The notes under the pieces: generated by a model | What the model was told of the DNA's origin: nothing | Database searches by the model: none | The model's input: the letters and a program-made list of their open reading frames with translations, nothing else | Shown: positions 21,113 through 22,830 of the stretch, piece after piece | Position numbering within the stretch: the stretch's first letter is position 1 | Layout: each line of letters opens with the position of its first letter | Program-made: the position numbers and the translations under genes | Assembly (NCBI GenBank): GCA_024404735.1 | Contig: JAKSPP010000005.1 | Coordinates: forward strand, 1-22,830 | Direction of reading: 5' to 3' | Origin: Oscillospiraceae bacterium | Lineage (GTDB): Bacteria > Bacillota > Clostridia > Oscillospirales > Oscillospiraceae | Length of the DNA: 22,830 nt

Positions 21113-22314
21113 GGGTAAAAATAAAGCCCGGAAGGGCTTCGGGAAAGGTTCTTGTTCCGTCCTCGAAAAGCTATGCCCACAGAATGGTAATAGCGGGAAG
21201 CCTGGCAAAGGGTGAGACGAGAATAGAAAATATAACCTTCTGCGAGGATATCCTTGCAACAATGGACTGCGTATCCGCCCTTGGAACAGCTTGCCGCAGA
21301 GACGGAAATGCCATAGTTCTGACCGGCTCGGGAGCGGACATAAGCAAAATGGCGGAGCTACCCTGCAGGGAAAGCGGAAGTACCCTGCGCTTTATGGTCC
21401 CCGTTGCGCTGCTTGGCGGCGGTGAGTACAGCTTTACAGGAGCTAAAAGACTTTTTGAAAGAGGCATAGGGGTATATGAGGATGCTCTTTCCTCCGTCTC
21501 CTTTGAAAAGCTTGAAGGCGGAATTAAGGTTAAAGGCGGTCTTTCTGCGGGAGAATATGTGCTCCCGGGAAATGTTTCCAGCCAGTATATTACAGGGCTT
21601 CTTTTTGCCCTTCCCATGCTCAGCGGTGACAGTGTAATCAAAATACTTCCCCCCGTTGAAAGCCGTAAATATATAGATATTACGGTTGATGTTCTCTCTT
21701 CCTTCGGAATTTCCATTGAAGAGACGGAAGAGAATGTTTTCTCTGTAAAGGGCTCCCAGAAGCCCGTTGCAAAGTCCTGTGCCGCAGAGGGTGACTGGTC
21801 CGGCGCCGCCTTCCTCCTCGCCTTAAATGAGCTTGGAGGAGATGTTGAGCTTCTCGGACTTAACCCGGATAGCCTTCAGAGTGACAGGGCATTTACGGAG
21901 CTTGTAAGAGAAATGGAAAGGGAAGACGGTGTAATCGATATTTCCGACTGTCCGGACCTCGGACCCGTTCTTTTTGCGGTTGCCGCCTTCAAGGGCGGTG
22001 CCAAATTCACCGGTACAAGGCGCCTTCGTATTAAGGAAAGTGACAGGGCCTCCGTTATGGCAAGAGAGCTTTCAAAATTTGGGGTATCGGTTGATGTATA
22101 CGATAATGACCTTGTTGTTCATCCCGGGGGGATAAGCGCACCGAGTGAAATGCTTTTCGGACACAATGACCACAGAATAGTAATGAGCCTTGCTGCTTTG
22201 TGTACGGTAACCGGAGGAGAAATTGAAGGAGCCGATGCTATAGCAAAAAGCTATCCCGGTTTCTTTGAGGACCTTTCTTCTCTCGGTGTGGAGGTAATTT
22301 ATGAAGCTGATTGA
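21109..22314 (+). CDS. aroA: 3-phosphoshikimate 1-carboxyvinyltransferase (EPSP synthase)
   Basis: AroA joins phosphoenolpyruvate to shikimate-3-phosphate, giving EPSP. The 401-residue protein is somewhat shorter than the 427 of E. coli. It shows VPSSKSYAHR with Lys20, ESGSTLRFMVP (88-98, in the place of NAGTAMRP in E. coli), GDWSGAAFLL, RIKESDRA and NDHRIVMS near the C-terminus. The ESGSTLRF form is common in clostridial enzymes. It starts in an ATGA overlap with aroQ, and its last codons contain the ribosome binding site and start of tyrA. Confidence 0.95.
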   Translation: MRVKIKPGRASGKVLVPSSKSYAHRMVIAGSLAKGETRIENITFCEDILATMDCVSALGTACRRDGNAIVLTGSGADISKMAELPCRESGSTLRFMVPVALLGGGEYSFTGAKRLFERGIGVYEDALSSVSFEKLEGGIKVKGGLSAGEYVLPGNVSSQYITGLLFALPMLSGDSVIKILPPVESRKYIDITVDVLSSFGISIEETEENVFSVKGSQKPVAKSCAAEGDWSGAAFLLALNELGGDVELLGLNPDSLQSDRAFTELVREMEREDGVIDISDCPDLGPVLFAVAAFKGGAKFTGTRRLRIKESDRASVMARELSKFGVSVDVYDNDLVVHPGGISAPSEMLFGHNDHRIVMSLAALCTVTGGEIEGADAIAKSYPGFFEDLSSLGVEVIYEAD

Positions 22315-22830
22315 AGACGTTAAAATACTTCTTGTAGGCCTTGGCCAGCTTGGCGGAGGCTATGCGCAGGCTCTGTCCTCTGTGGGATTTGATGTGGGAG
22401 CCATTGATATTAATCCCGAGTCAATCTCCTATGCACTTGAAAACGGAATAATAAGCAGCGGAAGAAGCTCAAACGACCCGGAGTATATCTCCTCCTTTGG
22501 CCTGATTATCTCCGCACTCTACCCCCATATCTTTATTGACTGGGTAAAAGAAAACGGAAAGTATCTTGCTCCGGGAACGCTCCTTACCGATGTAACCGGT
22601 GTCAAGAGCTGCGTTGTGTATGATGCTCAGAACGCTCTCCGTCCCGATGTCGAGTACATACCTGCTCACCCGATGGCCGGTCGTGAGGTATACGGCGTAC
22701 AGAATGCTGACAGCTCCATCTTCCGTGGTGCTAACTTTATCGTAGCTCCAACTGAGAAAAATACTGAGAAGGGCATCGAATGGTGCAAGAGCCTTGGTAA
22801 GATCTTAGGCTTCGGAAAGATCTCCGTTCT
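22301..22830 (+). CDS. tyrA: Prephenate dehydrogenase, N-terminal part (cut by window end)
   Basis: The frame is open from the ATG at 22301 to the window end (176 complete codons). TyrA oxidises prephenate to 4-hydroxyphenylpyruvate on the way to Tyr. Visible are the NAD-binding GLGQLGG (residues 13-19), an Asp ending the second strand, and the PAHPMAGRE motif around residue 121, with the conserved His. A GGAGGT lies 5 bases before the ATG, and the start overlaps the end of aroA by 14 bases. The C-terminal dimerisation part and any ACT domain are outside the window. Confidence 0.92.
   Translation, partial: MKLIEDVKILLVGLGQLGGGYAQALSSVGFDVGAIDINPESISYALENGIISSGRSSNDPEYISSFGLIISALYPHIFIDWVKENGKYLAPGTLLTDVTGVKSCVVYDAQNALRPDVEYIPAHPMAGREVYGVQNADSSIFRGANFIVAPTEKNTEKGIEWCKSLGKILGFGKISV

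Overview
The window looks like a chromosomal segment of an anaerobic Clostridia-type Firmicute. The grounds are the gene order of the fatty acid cluster (acpP-fabK-fabD-fabG-accB-fabZ-accC-accD-accA-fabF), the FMN-type enoyl reductase FabK, strong AGGAGG-like ribosome binding sites, TTGACA/TATAAT promoters, and DUF1836, DUF169, DegV and AzlCD families typical of that class. A species cannot be named from this sequence. No rRNA, tRNA, CRISPR array or mobile element was seen.

Layout. (1) 1-1066, minus strand: an AT-rich set of four small envelope genes of unknown function (a lipoprotein, a one-TM protein, a two-TM zinc-ribbon protein, and a signal-peptide protein cut by the window edge). (2) 1315-2461: azlC-azlD, a branched-chain amino acid exporter with its own promoter and a bidirectional terminator. 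(3) 2492-3962, minus strand: a DUF1836 gene with a MerR-like helix-turn-helix, followed by a DUF169 gene. (4) 4051-15869: a type II fatty acid synthesis operon divergent from DUF1836. It holds acpP, fabK, fabD, fabG, accB, fabZ, accC, accD, accA, two fabF genes, an AMP-dependent acyl ligase and a DegV/FakB-like fatty-acid-binding protein. fabH and a fabT or fapR regulator gene are absent from the window. (5) 15906-22830: an aromatic amino acid operon pheA-aroB-aroC-aroE/aroK fusion-aroQ-aroA-tyrA, with tyrA running off the end.

The most interesting element lies between degV and pheA. A TTGACA/TATAAT promoter is followed by a well-placed ribosome binding site and a 55-codon ORF (15968-16135). 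Eleven of its residues 19-37 are Phe, Tyr or Trp. Downstream lie a strong terminator hairpin (16160-16185) and a mutually exclusive antiterminator pairing (16098-16113 with 16152-16170). This is the classical architecture of ribosome-mediated transcription attenuation, here apparently sensing aromatic amino acids in a Firmicute, where T-box or TRAP control would usually be expected.

How the genes work together. AccABCD make malonyl-CoA and FabD moves malonate to AcpP. FabF, FabG, FabZ and FabK run the elongation cycle. The ligase and DegV may connect exogenous or recycled fatty acids to the pathway. The aromatic operon covers every shikimate step after DAHP synthase, then branches to Phe (PheA) and Tyr (TyrA); no trp genes or DAHP synthase are in the window. 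Functions are family assignments read from motifs; regulation is inferred from sequence.
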